From assembly GCA_006503475.1 (NCBI GenBank), contig RSEH01000066.1:1-64000 (forward strand): a stretch of DNA of 64,000 bases, in the 5' to 3' direction. Numbering within the stretch: the first letter of the stretch is position 1; each line of letters begins with the position of its first letter. The notes beneath the pieces are model-generated. The model worked only from the letters and a program-made list of their open reading frames with translations. It searched no databases and had not been told where the DNA came from. This stretch comes from Stentor roeselii (lineage: Eukaryota > Ciliophora > Heterotrichea > Heterotrichida > Stentoridae). A program made the translations under genes and the position numbers. Positions 1 to 10,134 of the stretch are shown piece after piece.

Positions 1-342
1 AGAGCGATTAAAATTTCGTGTAACATTTTTTTTCATGGATTTTATTCTGGGGAGAAAGGATTAAATTTGATGATTGGTTTTTAAAGAGAAGAGATTTTTA
101 GTTTAGATCACTTTGAATGATGATTTTAGAATTAGAAGTATATTAGTGAATTTAAAGGGATTGCTTGGGATTATTTTTTTTTGTTGAACTTCTTCAAATA
201 TACTATGGGCTTTTTTCAAATAATCTATAAAGTGTATAACTTTTACCTTGTTTATGAATATAGCTTTAATATTAATTAAAATAAAATGTTCAAATAGTTT
301 TAGATTTTTGAAACCTATCTTACCTTATGATTTCTACATTCC
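1..342. other. non-coding left edge
   Basis: No reading frame with coding character is visible on either strand. The stretch is AT-rich and has T-runs. It lies 3' of the minus-strand zinc-finger gene, so it probably holds that gene's short 3' end and the end of whatever gene lies to the left. Confidence 0.5.
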
Positions 343-741
343 TCAATCCTTTTTGACTATTGGTGGCAGTTTTAATTCCTCACTTGTAAAAATAGGGTCA
401 TCTATTTGATTGATCATCATGAAATCTTTATCTTCAAAAAAGAATTTGGTCTGCTTAAATATAAAATCTAAGCGCTCATCATCATCTTCATTAACAATCT
501 TTTCAATTGATTTATGCACTTTCTTATGTGCGGATAACGCACTACTTTGTTTGAACTTCATATTGCATCCTCTATGAAAGCACATGTAAGGAGAAACTCC
601 ATTGTGAACATTTCGATGCTCGTTCAAACTTTTCTTGCTGGCAAGTACTTTATCACAGAGTTCACATACAAAGCTTTTAGCTTTTGCTCTATTATCTTTC
701 TCCTCCAGATGCTGATAGTTTGTTGTCAGATTTTCATCCAT
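343..741 (-). CDS. small C2H2 zinc-finger protein
   Basis: 132 aa with two adjacent C2H2 fingers in the first half. The first has CELC then HRNVH; the second has C-x4-C spacing (CFHRGC) then HKKVH. The C-terminal 50 residues are acidic and carry no recognised domain. Proteins of this type usually bind DNA or RNA in the nucleus; no target can be deduced. The start is the first ATG after a TTATAG element, 5 nt upstream. It is divergent from the arrestin-like gene, with 153 nt between the two ATGs. No intron of the local 15-nt type is needed. The finger call is firm, the function unknown. Confidence 0.85.
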   Translation of the reverse strand: MDENLTTNYQHLEEKDNRAKAKSFVCELCDKVLASKKSLNEHRNVHNGVSPYMCFHRGCNMKFKQSSALSAHKKVHKSIEKIVNEDDDERLDFIFKQTKFFFEDKDFMMINQIDDPIFTSEELKLPPIVKKD

Positions 742-894
742 TTTCTATAAGAGAAACGCTTTTCCAATTAAGTCCAAATTCCAAAAATTTATAATTAAAC
801 CTCTATTCTTTGATTCACAAAACTAGTAACATAAATTTCGATATTAAACTCAATACTATCAAAACCTACAGTATTAAAAATTATCAGCCAATAA

Positions 895-2007
895 ATGTCG
901 ACATCTGAGAGCAAATTAGGGACTTCATCTCATTACTCTCTGTCTCATCAAATGTCTGACCGATCCAGCAATTCTCATTCGACTTCTTTACTTTTCGTCG
1001 TGCTTGATTCTTTGTACTACGTTGCAGGCGAGAAAGTGAATGGTGAAATCCTCGTGAATATCCCTTCGAACTACCCAGAGTCGACTTTGAAGTTGATTTC
1101 CAAAGGAATTGAAAAGGTGAAAATAGGAGGGGAAGTCCAAAACAACATAGTTTATAATCTTGAGTCTTCAGTGAAAACTTGGGATATGTGCACACCCTCT
1201 GGTCAGTACATTTTTCCTTTTACCTTTAAACTTCCTGCGTTTGCTCCTGCGACTTTCAATTATTACGGAAAGGATGAACGAGATGTTGAGATAATTGCAG
1301 AAGTTAGTTATGAGGTGCTGAGTATTCTAGAATTTCCAAATGATGAAGATAGGAATATGACTCATAGTCGGAATATTAATGTTAGGAACTCTTTTAGCAA
1401 GACCCAACCAACAATAAACTACGAATCAACCGAAATTTTAAAATCAGTCTGCTGCGGTACGAAAGGTTCAACCTTTTTCAAAATCTCAATCCTCCGTGAT
1501 AATCACGCACAAACAAATTCAACAATCCTCTACAAGCTAGAAACCGACAACAGCAACTGTTCCAGTTCAATCCAGAAGATAAAATCCCTAATCAAAATGG
1601 AGCTCGACCTAACAATCGAGTCAGTTTCAACGCGAACCTTCGTGATTTTCAACAAATCCTCAAAAGACACATGGATTCCATCATCAAGAAGCAGTTTAGT
1701 ATTAGAAAAAGAGCTTGAATTCGAAAGTGGCATCTTTTTCGACGAAGGTATGAACCCAAGTTCAAACTCGACAGGAAGCATCAGAAGTCGTTATTACCTC
1801 GAGTTCCACGTTGAATACGACACAAAGCTGAAGAACCCAATCGTTTTAAAAGTTCCTCTTCACATCGACCCTAAGCAAAACTACGAAAGAGAAAATCCGA
1901 ACGTTCCTGAGAACTGGTCACCTCGAGAGTCTCCTGTTTACAGCGCTTTAGTCGATGAGAGCATGTCGAAGATGAGTAGTAATGTCATAAACCTGTTTAT
2001 AGAGTAA
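895..2007 (+). CDS. arrestin-like protein
   Basis: 370 aa. After a Ser-rich N terminus, residues 35-130 read like an arrestin N-domain: a beta-sandwich opening with VVLDSLYYVAGEKVNGEI and the typical PFTFKLP segment before a second strand. The rest resembles the arrestin C-domain but is divergent, and no PPxY motif is visible. Family members act as adaptors linking membrane receptors or transporters to endocytosis and ubiquitin ligases. The start ATG follows AATAA directly. The gene is convergent with BiP: its TAA ends 20 nt before the BiP stop. Family confidence is good; the cargo is unknown. Confidence 0.75.
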   Translation: MSTSESKLGTSSHYSLSHQMSDRSSNSHSTSLLFVVLDSLYYVAGEKVNGEILVNIPSNYPESTLKLISKGIEKVKIGGEVQNNIVYNLESSVKTWDMCTPSGQYIFPFTFKLPAFAPATFNYYGKDERDVEIIAEVSYEVLSILEFPNDEDRNMTHSRNINVRNSFSKTQPTINYESTEILKSVCCGTKGSTFFKISILRDNHAQTNSTILYKLETDNSNCSSSIQKIKSLIKMELDLTIESVSTRTFVIFNKSSKDTWIPSSRSSLVLEKELEFESGIFFDEGMNPSSNSTGSIRSRYYLEFHVEYDTKLKNPIVLKVPLHIDPKQNYERENPNVPENWSPRESPVYSALVDESMSKMSSNVINLFIE

Positions 2008-2027
2008 GTAAAATAGTTACTAAATCA

Positions 2028-4010
2028 TTAAAGCTCGTCATGTTCACCGTCTGAGGCATCAGCGTCTCCTGAGCCTTTGTAAACCTTAGAAACAATCGGG
2101 TTGCAAACTTTTTCAACTTCTTTCAACTTGTCTTGATAAGCTTCCTTGCTTGCATCTGAGTTACTGCCAAGCCATGCAAGAGCCTCTTCAATAGCTGTCT
2201 TGATAGTTTCCTTATCATCACTGTCAAGTTTATCAGCGAGTTTTTCGCTATCCTCAATAGAATTCTTCATAGAATAACAGTAACTTTCAAGAGCATTTCT
2301 CGCATCAACGACCGCTTTAGCTTCTTTATCCTGTTCCGCGAATTCTTCAGCTTCTCTGATCATTCTTTCAATTTCTGCCTTGCTGAGTCTTCCAGTATCA
2401 TTAGTGATAGTGATTTGATTTTTATTCCCTGTGCCCTGGTCAACAGCAGTGACGCTTAGAATTCCGTTGCTGTCGATTTCAAAAGTCACTTCGATTTGAG
2501 GGACTCCTCTTGCGGCGGGTGGAATGTCTTTCAAGTCGAATTGTCCGAGTTTGTGGTTGTCTTTGGTCATTGACCTTTCGCCTTCGAAGACTTGAATGCT
2601 GACTTGGGTCTGGTTGTCTTGGTAAGTGGAGAAGACTTGGGACTTCTTGGTCGGGATGACGGTGCCTCTCGGGATCAAAGTCGTCATCACTCCTCCGACT
2701 GTCTCGATGCCGAGACTCAAAGGCGCCACGTCGACCAAGACGATGTCTTGGATTTCTTCTGAGCCTTCGCCGCTGAGGATGCCTGCTTGGACGGCTGCTC
2801 CGTATGCCACTGCCTCGTCAGGGTTTATACCCATGTTCGGCTCTTTACCGTTGAAGAAGTCTTTTATTAGTCTTTGCACCTTGGGAATACGGGTTGATCC
2901 TCCGACTAATACGATCTCGTCGATCTCGGATTTTTGCATGTCAGCGTCGTCTAGGACTTGCTTTACGGGAGCGATCGTCTTCTTGAATAGGTCGTTGTTT
3001 AGGTCTTCGAATTTTGCACGGGTTAGGTTCTCGCTGAAGTCGATTCCGTCGTGGAAGGCTTCGATTTCGATTGTTACTTGATGCACTGAGGATAAGGCTC
3101 TCTTTGCGTTTTCGACTTCTCGACGAAGTTTTTGAATGGCATGCTTGTTATTGCTAACACTTTTTCCAGTCTTCTTCTCAAAAACCTTAATCAAATAATC
3201 CATAGTTCTCTGATCAAAGTCCTCTCCTCCAAGATGTGTATCTCCAGAAGTGGCGACGACTTCAAACACTCCATTATCAATAGTCAGTAGTGAGACATCA
3301 AAAGTTCCTCCTCCAAGATCAAATACAAGAATATTCTTTTCTCCTTGTCCCTTTTTATCCAATCCATAAGCAATAGCAGCGGCAGTAGGTTCATTAATAA
3401 TTCTAAGAACATTAAGTCCTGAAATCGCACCAGCGTCTTTAGTAGCCTGTCTCTGACTATCATTGAAATAAGCTGGCACAGTAATAACAGCATGATTGAC
3501 TTCTTTTCCCAAGAAAGCCTCAGCAATATCCTTCATTTTAACAAGAACCATTGAACTAATCTCTTCAGGTGCAAAGTCTTTTCTTTCCTTTCCAGTACTA
3601 AGCCGAATATAAGGCTTTCCGTCCTTGTTGCTGATCTCATAAGGCAGAAGCTTCTTATCATGTTGAACTGTGTCGTCGTTGTACTTACGGCCGATGAGTC
3701 TCTTCACTGAAAAAGCTGTGTTCGTCGGGTTCACTGTTGCCTGGTTCTTCGCCGCTTCGCCCACAAGTCTTTCTCCGTCTTCCGTGTAAGCCACGTAGGA
3801 AGGAGTGATTCGGTTGCCTTGGTCGTTTGGAATGATTTCCACTCGGCCATTTCGGTAAATGCCTACGCAAGAGTAGGTCGTTCCTAAGTCGATACCCACT
3901 GCGGGGCCGTCTAACTTTCCTTCTTTTGAGGCTCCTGAGGCCAAAATAATCATGCAAATCGCGATTGTCCCGAAGTATATCAGTCCTGAACTACTACACT
4001 TATGCGACAT
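2028..4010 (-). CDS. HSPA5: ER Hsp70 chaperone BiP/GRP78
   Basis: 660 aa Hsp70. A hydrophobic signal peptide precedes the nucleotide-binding domain, which opens with [12 protein letters not shown] and contains the [14 protein letters not shown] helix and the FDLGGGTFD phosphate loop. The substrate-binding domain and helical lid follow. The chain ends in HDEL, the ER retrieval signal, which separates BiP from cytosolic Hsp70. It folds secretory proteins in the ER lumen. The chosen start is the ATG giving MSHKCSSSG, preceded by TTATAATAATA. An in-frame GTG 15 nt upstream would add five residues but is not a normal eukaryotic start. No intron is seen. Confidence 0.97.
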   Translation of the reverse strand: MSHKCSSSGLIYFGTIAICMIILASGASKEGKLDGPAVGIDLGTTYSCVGIYRNGRVEIIPNDQGNRITPSYVAYTEDGERLVGEAAKNQATVNPTNTAFSVKRLIGRKYNDDTVQHDKKLLPYEISNKDGKPYIRLSTGKERKDFAPEEISSMVLVKMKDIAEAFLGKEVNHAVITVPAYFNDSQRQATKDAGAISGLNVLRIINEPTAAAIAYGLDKKGQGEKNILVFDLGGGTFDVSLLTIDNGVFEVVATSGDTHLGGEDFDQRTMDYLIKVFEKKTGKSVSNNKHAIQKLRREVENAKRALSSVHQVTIEIEAFHDGIDFSENLTRAKFEDLNNDLFKKTIAPVKQVLDDADMQKSEIDEIVLVGGSTRIPKVQRLIKDFFNGKEPNMGINPDEAVAYGAAVQAGILSGEGSEEIQDIVLVDVAPLSLGIETVGGVMTTLIPRGTVIPTKKSQVFSTYQDNQTQVSIQVFEGERSMTKDNHKLGQFDLKDIPPAARGVPQIEVTFEIDSNGILSVTAVDQGTGNKNQITITNDTGRLSKAEIERMIREAEEFAEQDKEAKAVVDARNALESYCYSMKNSIEDSEKLADKLDSDDKETIKTAIEEALAWLGSNSDASKEAYQDKLKEVEKVCNPIVSKVYKGSGDADASDGEHDEL

Positions 4011-4616
4011 TATTATTATAAACACGTGTCGATTAAATATGGAAAAGCTCTGGAAAAATGGAAATTTTTGGAACTGGGTTTTATGGGGAAAGAATTGGAT
4101 TTTAGAAGGAGTTTGGCCAGGATGATGGGGAGTGTGTTTGGGCGGAGATTGGAAGGATCATGGGATTTTTTTTTTTTGGGATGGGGATTTAGTTGGGTTT
4201 TTTGGATTTGGTTGAAAGGTGGAGGAAAGGAAGAGGCTTTAGATGTTTAAGGATTGGAATTTTGGAATTAATTTTTTAGGTAGGACTGATTTTTTGGTTT
4301 AGGACTGAAATTTTTAGGAGTTAATAAGATTTTTCGTTATGTTGATTTAAGTTGATAGGAAGGGTTTTAGCACCTGATACATCTATCTGAAACATCTTGA
4401 GTGTAAAAAATCTAAACAAAGACCTATCTTCAATATAATCCTCGTATCTTAAAAAGATCTGGAACTCCGTATCCAAAACTCAATATCTCAAAAAACTATA
4501 AATCCAATCATTTCCTTTACCTCCAAAAGATCCCCACTGCAACATTTCATTTCTCTTCCCTGTGCTTCCATGATTTCAACAAAAATCTAGACATTAATCC
4601 AAAAACATAATACTTA
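4011..4616. other. divergent intergenic region with composition switch
   Basis: 606 nt between the BiP and beta-helix ATGs. The left half (about 4040-4340) is G/T-rich on the plus strand; the right half (about 4380-4610) is A/C-rich. Each promoter side is therefore A/C-rich on its own sense strand. An open frame at 4002-4250 has biased residues (many G, W, F) caused by this skew and is not taken as a gene. No RNA gene or repeat seen. Confidence 0.6.
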
Positions 4617-6191
4617 ATGGACCCTCCCATGGAAGCGATTTACGTAACACCTGGCTACGGTCAAGTGAAGAACATTCAAGAAGCAATAAACCTCGCAACA
4701 CCCGGAACCAAAATAATGATCTCTCCAGGTCTTTACTCACGTCAAATCAGCATAACAAAGCCAGGCCTAGTCTTAGAAGCGATGGAAATAAACGGAGAAG
4801 TTCAGCTTTCAATCAACTCAGGTCCTTTAGTCCTGATCGACCTTCAAGCTGAAGAGACCTGCACGATTCGAGGGTTTAAATTCATCCATCGCGGGGAAAA
4901 ACAAGATCAAGATGAGGAAAACTGGTCGAAAAACATTCAAGTCACTTCTGCGATGAACTGCGCGTTGTTGATTTTAGGAGGAACTGTCACTGCTGAAGAC
5001 TGCCACATCACGCTTGGATCTATTAAGTGCCCCATGGTCGCTTTCGCTGCTCAGGAGTGTCAGCTTAACCTCAGTCATTGTGAAATCAAGGGAAATGAGG
5101 ATGTTGGAAGTATTGGACTACTTTGTAAGAACTCGGTTATTAATATGCATAATTGCAAAGTATTTAGACATCGAAACGGAGGAATTATTATTGATAATAA
5201 ACCGAATCATTCGGTTTTAATTGCGGAATGTGCTATTATTAATAATTGTGAGTTTGGAGTGCTTTGTAAGAATCAGGATACTGCGTCTGTTATTCAGCAT
5301 AATAAAATCATGCAAAATGAAGGACCTGGAATCATGATCATTGACGGCAACACATCGAAAATCAAGGAAAATGAAATCAAATATAATGAAGTTGGAATTG
5401 AAATAATGGATTCCAGTCCTTTCATAATAAAAAACAAAATTCGATGCAACTTTGGAAATGGAATTATTGCCAGGACAGTAAATTTCAATAGTAATGTAAA
5501 GATAAGTGGAAACCAGATATACGAAAATGAAAACGGTATCTGTCTAAACGGAGACAAAATGAAAGCCTCAATAGAAGACAACCCATTCATAGGAAACAAC
5601 CGAAAAGCAGGGATTCGACTCGATGAGTCCTCAGAAGCCGACATAATCGGAAACGACATCTACGAAAACATCTGCCAAGGTGTTCTTCTAGTAACCAACA
5701 CCTCAGCCCAGATAGAAAAAAACCGTATTTACGGTAATCTCCGAGCAAACATCGCCCTAGGAATGGGAAAAACTAAAATAGAAGAAAATCGAATCTACAA
5801 AGGACGATGTGAAGGCATTTTCTTATTCGAAGCAACTCAAACTCTAATAAACTCAAACGAAATCTACGAAAACAACGACGGGATCTTAGCAGTTGACGGA
5901 AGTATTGAAATTTCCCACAACTCAATTCACGATAATAAAAGAACAGGCATCACTCTTGCTGGTAGTGGAGAATGCATCTTAAATGATAATGAAGTCTTTC
6001 GAAATAATGCCTGCGGGTTCAATATTCGTGATCAGGTCTTCGCAAGTCTTCAAGGAAATAAAGGATTTGAGAACCCGATACAAATTTGCATTTTGTCTGA
6101 AAAAGAATTCAATATTCCTGCTGTTAAAAAGGAAAATGAATGGAGAGGAGAAATTCAGATTCCTTTACCGAATTATTGTCAACTATTGTAA
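4617..6191 (+). CDS. parallel beta-helix (PbH1-repeat) protein, FBXO11-like
   Basis: 524 aa made almost entirely of right-handed parallel beta-helix repeats. Units of about 22 residues recur with the pattern I-x-x-N-x-I-x-x-N-x-x-G-I, for example NEIYENNDGILAVDG and NSIHDNKRTGITLAGSG. Residues 8-60 match the opening cap of the NosD/CASH and FBXO11 families (the PGYGQVKNIQEAINLA segment). Neither an F-box nor a UBR-type zinc finger is visible, so it is not full FBXO11. Related folds bind or cleave carbohydrate, or present substrates to ubiquitin ligases. No signal peptide, so probably cytosolic. It is followed after 9 nt by a small gene on the same strand. Confidence 0.8.
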   Translation: MDPPMEAIYVTPGYGQVKNIQEAINLATPGTKIMISPGLYSRQISITKPGLVLEAMEINGEVQLSINSGPLVLIDLQAEETCTIRGFKFIHRGEKQDQDEENWSKNIQVTSAMNCALLILGGTVTAEDCHITLGSIKCPMVAFAAQECQLNLSHCEIKGNEDVGSIGLLCKNSVINMHNCKVFRHRNGGIIIDNKPNHSVLIAECAIINNCEFGVLCKNQDTASVIQHNKIMQNEGPGIMIIDGNTSKIKENEIKYNEVGIEIMDSSPFIIKNKIRCNFGNGIIARTVNFNSNVKISGNQIYENENGICLNGDKMKASIEDNPFIGNNRKAGIRLDESSEADIIGNDIYENICQGVLLVTNTSAQIEKNRIYGNLRANIALGMGKTKIEENRIYKGRCEGIFLFEATQTLINSNEIYENNDGILAVDGSIEISHNSIHDNKRTGITLAGSGECILNDNEVFRNNACGFNIRDQVFASLQGNKGFENPIQICILSEKEFNIPAVKKENEWRGEIQIPLPNYCQLL

Positions 6192-6200
6192 TTAGTATAA

Positions 6201-6458
6201 ATGGATAAAATCCAGGAAATCACTGATTCTGCCTTGGCGAAGATCTCGAATCTTGAGCATCGAAAAAAGAAAAAGTTGACTGAAAAGATTTTAGAGTTAA
6301 AAAGTGAAGTTGATTCTTATTTGTTGATAATAAGGTTGAGGAATTCTGAAGATCGACTTGATCTTTCTTGTTTGATTAATGAACTCGAAAAATCTCTTTC
6401 GATGTGTCTTGAAGATCGACTGGACCGTTATAAGAATGAGATTTTTTATAAGTTTTAA
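6201..6458 (+). CDS. small coiled-coil protein, unknown
   Basis: 85 aa, highly charged, predicted largely as alpha-helical coiled coil (KIQEITDSALAKISNLEHRK... heptad-like spacing of I/L). No family recognised. The ATG follows TATAA directly and lies only 9 nt after the beta-helix stop codon. No 15-nt intron with A at position 10 could join it to that gene, so it is treated as separate. The gene is convergent with the ULK4-like gene. Moderately confident that it is real, because codon content resembles neighbouring genes. Confidence 0.6.
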   Translation: MDKIQEITDSALAKISNLEHRKKKKLTEKILELKSEVDSYLLIIRLRNSEDRLDLSCLINELEKSLSMCLEDRLDRYKNEIFYKF

Positions 6459-6572
6459 AGATAATTGATGTAGAGTTGTAACCTATTCTAAATCCTAAAA
6501 TCAAAATCTTACCAAAACATTCTCAATTCACCCGCACTTTGATTCCTCCTTAAATTCTCCCTCATAAATTAC

Positions 6573-9500
6573 CTAACTTTTAATAAAGCTCCTAGCCGAT
6601 CCAGGATCTCCAGTTTTATCACAGATAGAAACATTTCTAATTCTTTCCTTGAGTCCAGGAACATCAAGATTTTTCGAGACTTCCTTTAAAGTCTTCAAAC
6701 AAGCCTTCTGCAGACTGCTTTTATTATAAGCTAAAACTTCAAGCAAAGCCTTAGCCTGTTCTAAAGTGCAAGAATTGTGAAAGTTATTTCCAAAAAGCTG
6801 CAAAAGAAGCATGATACATTCAGCGCTTTTTTCAGCAATCAAAGAGTCACTTGAATTAAGAAGTTGTGTGCAAAGAGTTAAGTTCTCCATGAGTCCATAA
6901 ACAGCAGAGTAATTTTTATCCTTTATCTTAGTAGGTATCCCGATTAAGAACTTGCTAAAAAGGTCTAAAACGACTTCAACATGATGATTCAAAGGCAGAA
7001 CATACCGAATAACGACATTAATTTTCCCCACAAATGAATTTTCAACAAGACTTTCTATCGGAATCTCTTCAGAATCGACAAACTTCTGAATGATAACCAA
7101 CAAGTTCATACTTAAATTCTTGACATCTGGTGTAAAAAGCTGCAAAATATCCCTAACCAGTCCATGCATCTTGATAAAGCTAAGATACTGAGGACATCTC
7201 TCTAAAATACAATAAAGTAAATTTATACTCAAACCTTGAATCAGCTCAGAATTTTCAAGTAATTTAGAAAAAATCGGAAAGAAGTTATTAACAAGGATCC
7301 TGTTAATGTTCTTCGTCGATAATTTCGTGTTGCTTGGGAAGTTGTAAATATCTTCGTCAAACAAGAAGGGAATCATTATATCACTGAAAATCTTCAAAAA
7401 TCTGTACTGCGTGTCAACTGTCGTCGAGTCACTTGACTGACCCAGGGTGTTAATAATGCTTGGAAGCAGTTCAGAAATCGCACAATCAGAAAAAGTTTTC
7501 AGTTGTTTTCGACGACTTGTTGTTGATTCCAGAATTTTTAATATCGTTTCGTTTAGCTCTGGCTGGTTCTGGTTTAGGAGAGCTGAGATTGATTTTAGGA
7601 AGTGTTGAAAAGGAATTTTTATTCGAGGTGCGACGGATTGAAAGAGTTTAGGAAGTTCGTAAAAAAATGAAAGGTTGTTGGAAAGTGCGAGTTTTAAGAT
7701 ATTCATGATGATCTCTGAAAGCACTTCAAGCAGATGATGCAAACAATCTTGAACATACTTATAATTATCTTTCAACAGCCTGTCAATAATACTGAAAAAT
7801 CTAGAGTTCACCAGTTGAAACAAGTAATTCATGTTATTTTTCAGCAAGAACATAAAACACAAAAGACTTTTCCCTCTAATAACAATTCCAGGGCTTTCCA
7901 ACAGTTCAGTGAGCACCTGGAAGTTAGCCTCATAGTTTTTATTATGATAAAAGCAGTAACAAAGAATTGAAATCAACGCCTGTTGCGACTTCTCATCTGA
8001 CTCTTTCAAATAATTAAAAAAAAAATTGCTTCCAAGCCACCCAGAAAAAGTTTGAAACAAGTTTGGGTTAAGTCGAATCATGTGGCTTAAAGCAGCAACA
8101 GCTGAAAGTTTCAGTTCTTCATTCGAGCTGCTCAGAAAGACTTTACAAAGCGCTGAGGTCATATCCTACCTACTTCTTACCTTTGTAGCAAAGATAATTC
8201 CTCCATTTTTACTTTGAGCTGTGATGTTTTCCACTGTCCGAACCGCGAGAAACACGCAGTCCAAGTCATTCCCTTCAACTATTTCTTTTGAAAGGATCTC
8301 AACTACCTGTCCCTGAATATTCCAGGCTTCGTCGTATTCTTCTTCGTCCATTTGAGTCGCTGCGAAAAAAAGGTACTCGCCTAAAGCAGCAAAGGCTTTT
8401 TTTCTTAATGAATTTAAAGACTTTTTATTGTCTTCTTTCTCGATTATTCCTGTAAAAGCTTCGCATAACTCACTGTTCGGAAGGTCGGAGTCGATGATCG
8501 TCGCGTGTCTCAACATCTGCCCGAATAATGAACAGATTCGACCTTGCATCTCGGGAGACTTGCTGGTGAATAGTTTCAAGAAAAGAGATACAAATGCACT
8601 GTTTATCAACTTGTTGGCTAATGGAAAGTCCTCGATTAGGTACTCGATGTAAGCAAGGTATGTCATTTTTGTCTCTTGCTTCTCGTTTGAGGTTAATAGC
8701 GAATAGACCTCGCTGAAGTGACTTTCGAGTTCTGAGTCGTTCACGTCGTTTGATATGTTTTCGGGAGTCCAGATGGAAAACGAGAAATTTGTGTGAATGT
8801 TTAAATGCTCGTGGCTACCGATTATTGGCTTCACGTGCAAATCACTAGAATGAATAACTAGCTGATCAAGTGGCTGAGGTTTAAAAGCTGTTTTCACATT
8901 GGGAGTCTGTAAAACCGCACTATTCGACCTCTGATGCAAAATTTTGACTTCACTTTCACGTTGGTCAATATCCCAGTTTTCGCCCAAGTTAAAGACCTGG
9001 TCACGACTTTTAATAACAAAATTTTCTTTTCCATTCAAACTTGCCCTCAAAGACTCGCGAGCATCGAACTTATAACTTTCCCTTTTATGTCCTCTAGTCC
9101 TTTGCACCAGTCCTCTAGACTTGAGGTAGTCTTCATAGCAAGAGTGCAGAGGAAGACTTACTTCAATCATGCGACTTCCTTCCCAGAACTCATGCCAAAG
9201 CAGTTCTTCCCATCCAGTTCTTTTTGATGGGTCTTTTTGAAGCAGCCCTGCAACTAAGTCGTTAAAAGTCGCTGAAAAACCTGGAATTGTTGGAGTCTCT
9301 GCTGATAATATCTGCTCTTTTAGGTCTTTAAATGTGCTTGAAACGAAAGGAGGTGTCCCTACTGCAAGCTCGTAAAGGACGCACCCGAAACTCCAGAGGT
9401 CGGAGTAGTAACTGTAGACTCCTCCTTCTTCGAATAACTCTGGAGCCATGTAGTATGGAGTTCCTTTTTTGTTGTCTTCACTTTGCTCGTCGGTCACTAG

Positions 9501-9929
9501 CCGGGCTAACCCAAAATCACAAAGTTTAAGTACTCCGTATTCATTGAATAAAATATTTGAAGGTTTAAGATCAGCATAAATAACACCCTGGGAATGCAAA
9601 TAGTAAAGTCCATCCATGATATTAATCCCAAAATCTTGAATGACTTTTTCAGGGAGACTTTTATCCTGGTCAATAAGAGTTAAAATATCGCCTCCAGGGC
9701 AATACTCAACTACCAACCAAAAATGATTGCGAGTCTTATGCCAGGCGTGATATTTTATAATGTTTTCATGAGCCAAGTTTTGAAGTATTCTGACTTCATT
9801 CATAACTTTGAGTTTGTGTTCTTTCTCAGAAGATTTAATAGCAAGATACTCAATAGTTTTCTTAAGCCGGCCTTTGTAAACAACAGAGTCTTTAGATCTC
9901 CCAATTTCAGTGATATGATAGTTATTCAT
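6573..9929 (-). CDS. ULK4: ULK4/RUNKEL-like kinase with HEAT/ARM C terminus
   Basis: Two exons, 9929-8181 and 8165-6573, joined across a 15-nt intron to give 1113 aa. The N-terminal 255 residues form a ULK4/Fused-type kinase domain with IGRSKDSVVYKG, an AIK lysine, DFG and GTPYYMAPEL. The HRD motif is changed to YAD, keeping the catalytic Asp. About 100 linker residues follow, then helical ARM/HEAT-type repeats to the end, as in ULK4 and plant RUNKEL. Without splicing the frame stops just after the intron, making two false ORFs. ULK4 homologues control motile cilia and microtubules. Human ULK4 is a pseudokinase; this copy keeps VAIK Lys and DFG, so activity is open. Confidence 0.88.
8166..8180 (-). 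other. 15-nt intron in ULK4-like gene
   Basis: Sense sequence GTAAGAAGTAGGTAG, with A at position 10. It is phase 0, between Lys and Asp codons. Retention gives an in-frame stop just after the intron; removal joins kinase and repeat regions in frame. Confidence 0.9.
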
Positions 9930-10134
9930 ATTTTATTTGAAACAACAAGCCAGCCACTCATCTCTCTAAAAAAAACCCTTCAAAACCCTTCAAAACTCCT
10001 AAAATCTCAACTTTTTCATTCAAATTAATCATTTTAGAAATATATTAATTTTCCAATAAACCCTACCTTTAATATCCTAACATGAGAACTTTTTCTATTA
10101 TCAATAAGTCCTCGATAATAAATTACTTTACTTC
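9930..10134. promoter_or_regulatory. divergent promoter region, ULK4-like / CDPK
   Basis: 205 nt between opposed ATGs. It is strongly A/C-rich on the plus strand over most of its length, with repeated AAAACCCTTC-like words near 9970-9990, in keeping with the local upstream skew of plus-strand genes. The promoter role is inferred from position only. Confidence 0.45.

Noticed and set aside
2626-3081. 151-codon open frame opposite BiP
   Set aside because: It lies wholly antisense to the highly conserved Hsp70 ATPase domain; its composition is that of a codon-biased shadow and it has no family match.
4002-4250. 82-codon plus-strand frame after BiP
   Set aside because: Very rich in Gly, Trp and Phe because of the G/T-rich promoter side of BiP; overlaps the BiP start.
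5294-5659. 121-codon antisense frame in the beta-helix gene
   Set aside because: Complement of a repeat-rich real gene; residue content mirrors the sense codons.
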